From Bos javanicus (lineage: Eukaryota; Chordata; Mammalia; Artiodactyla; Bovidae), in assembly GCF_032452875.1 (NCBI RefSeq), contig NC_083877.1:49649724-49713723 (forward strand): a stretch of 64,000 nt of DNA, given 5' to 3'. The notes under the pieces are model-generated. The model searched no databases and had not been told where the DNA came from. It was given only the letters and a program-made list of their open reading frames with translations. A program made the position numbers and the translations under genes. Shown here piece after piece: positions 63,651 through 64,000 of this stretch (position 1 is the first letter of the stretch; the number at the start of each line of letters is the position of its first letter).

Positions 63651-64000
63651 AAAAAATCACCCATGTTTCTCTTTTCCTGCCTCCATTGGCAGCAGGATGC
63701 ATCCCTACGTTTCTGTGTTGAATACAAGAGTCAGAGGACCAGCTGGAATTATTTGGGCCAAGAAGATGGCCATGAGATATGAGGGGTCACAAAAAGGCTT
63801 GCACCGGATCAAGGGCAGCCACTGATTGAGGCTTCAAATTGTAGCAAAAGGTGCAGTATTCATTTTCCAGAAAGGGGAATAGTGAGTCTCTCAGCATCTG
63901 TTGCTACTTTGGTGTAGAATAATTGATCAGAAGACTTCAGAAAGTACATCAGGGTGTTTTTCTGGAAGCCGTGGTTTGTGAGGCACATTTTGAGGGAACT
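63651..64000. other. unique sequence at the window end
   Basis: No repeat or gene recognised. A 73-codon + frame (63604-63825) has no signature. The window ends without a visible boundary. Confidence 0.4.

Noticed and set aside
1..64000. CRISPR arrays, toxin-antitoxin, phage or operon-like systems
   Set aside because: No regularly spaced repeats, Shine-Dalgarno-linked gene runs or prokaryotic gene density. The repeat types identify a ruminant nuclear genome.

Overview
This window looks like intergenic nuclear DNA from a pecoran ruminant (cattle, sheep or goat type; I cannot say which). The evidence is the repeat content: BovB (RTE-class LINE) fragments, Bov-A2 and Bov-tA SINEs, artiodactyl tRNA-Glu-derived CHR-type SINEs, artiodactyl L1 3' ends and a class II endogenous-retrovirus solo LTR. 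They lie on a background of older mammalian repeats (MIR, L2, L1M, MLT1-type LTRs, MER5A, MER20, a hAT family). I found no convincing protein-coding exon, no functional tRNA or rRNA gene, no CRISPR array and no bacterial-type operon. The open frames present are short. The longer ones lie in repeats: decayed BovB reverse transcriptase, or the Bov-A/Bov-tA cores, which are open in several frames.

Layout. 1-8.5 kb is mostly old or unique sequence. It has a 131-bp near-identical dispersed duplication (461-591 and 1495-1625), a palindrome cluster touching the first copy, a Bov-A2 with a perfect target-site duplication (TSD), and an AT/TAAT-rich island near 5.1-5.45 kb that resembles a conserved enhancer. 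8.6-13.4 kb is one old antisense L1 broken by later insertions (an LTR-like piece, a SINE and two BovB elements). 14.9-16.2 kb is a solo LTR with matching 6-bp TSDs. 17.7-30.3 kb is a dense repeat graveyard holding four BovB copies, two twin-primed (partly inverted) L1s and nested MLT1, MER5A and SINE elements. 30.9-51.5 kb is repeat-poor by comparison and holds most of the unique islands with homeodomain-like and E-box-like motifs. These are candidate distal regulatory elements, as expected if the window is a gene desert near a developmental gene; that is inference. 51.5-64 kb returns to repeats, including a Bov-tA/BovB chimera with one shared TSD, a young L1 next to it and two hAT copies.

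The window does not encode a pathway. Its content is a record of retrotransposition plus possible non-coding regulatory DNA. I found no previously undescribed multi-gene system. The most informative items are the SINE-LINE chimera (59483-60281), the L1 with a two-part poly(A) tail that may be a short 3' transduction (44628-45306), the twin-primed L1 carrying a BovB (28098-29955), the 45-bp perfect tandem duplication (37904-37993), the 131-bp duplication, and the solo LTR. Repeat family names come from recognising consensus sequences by eye. Boundaries without a stated TSD are good to roughly 10-50 bases, and subfamily names need RepeatMasker.
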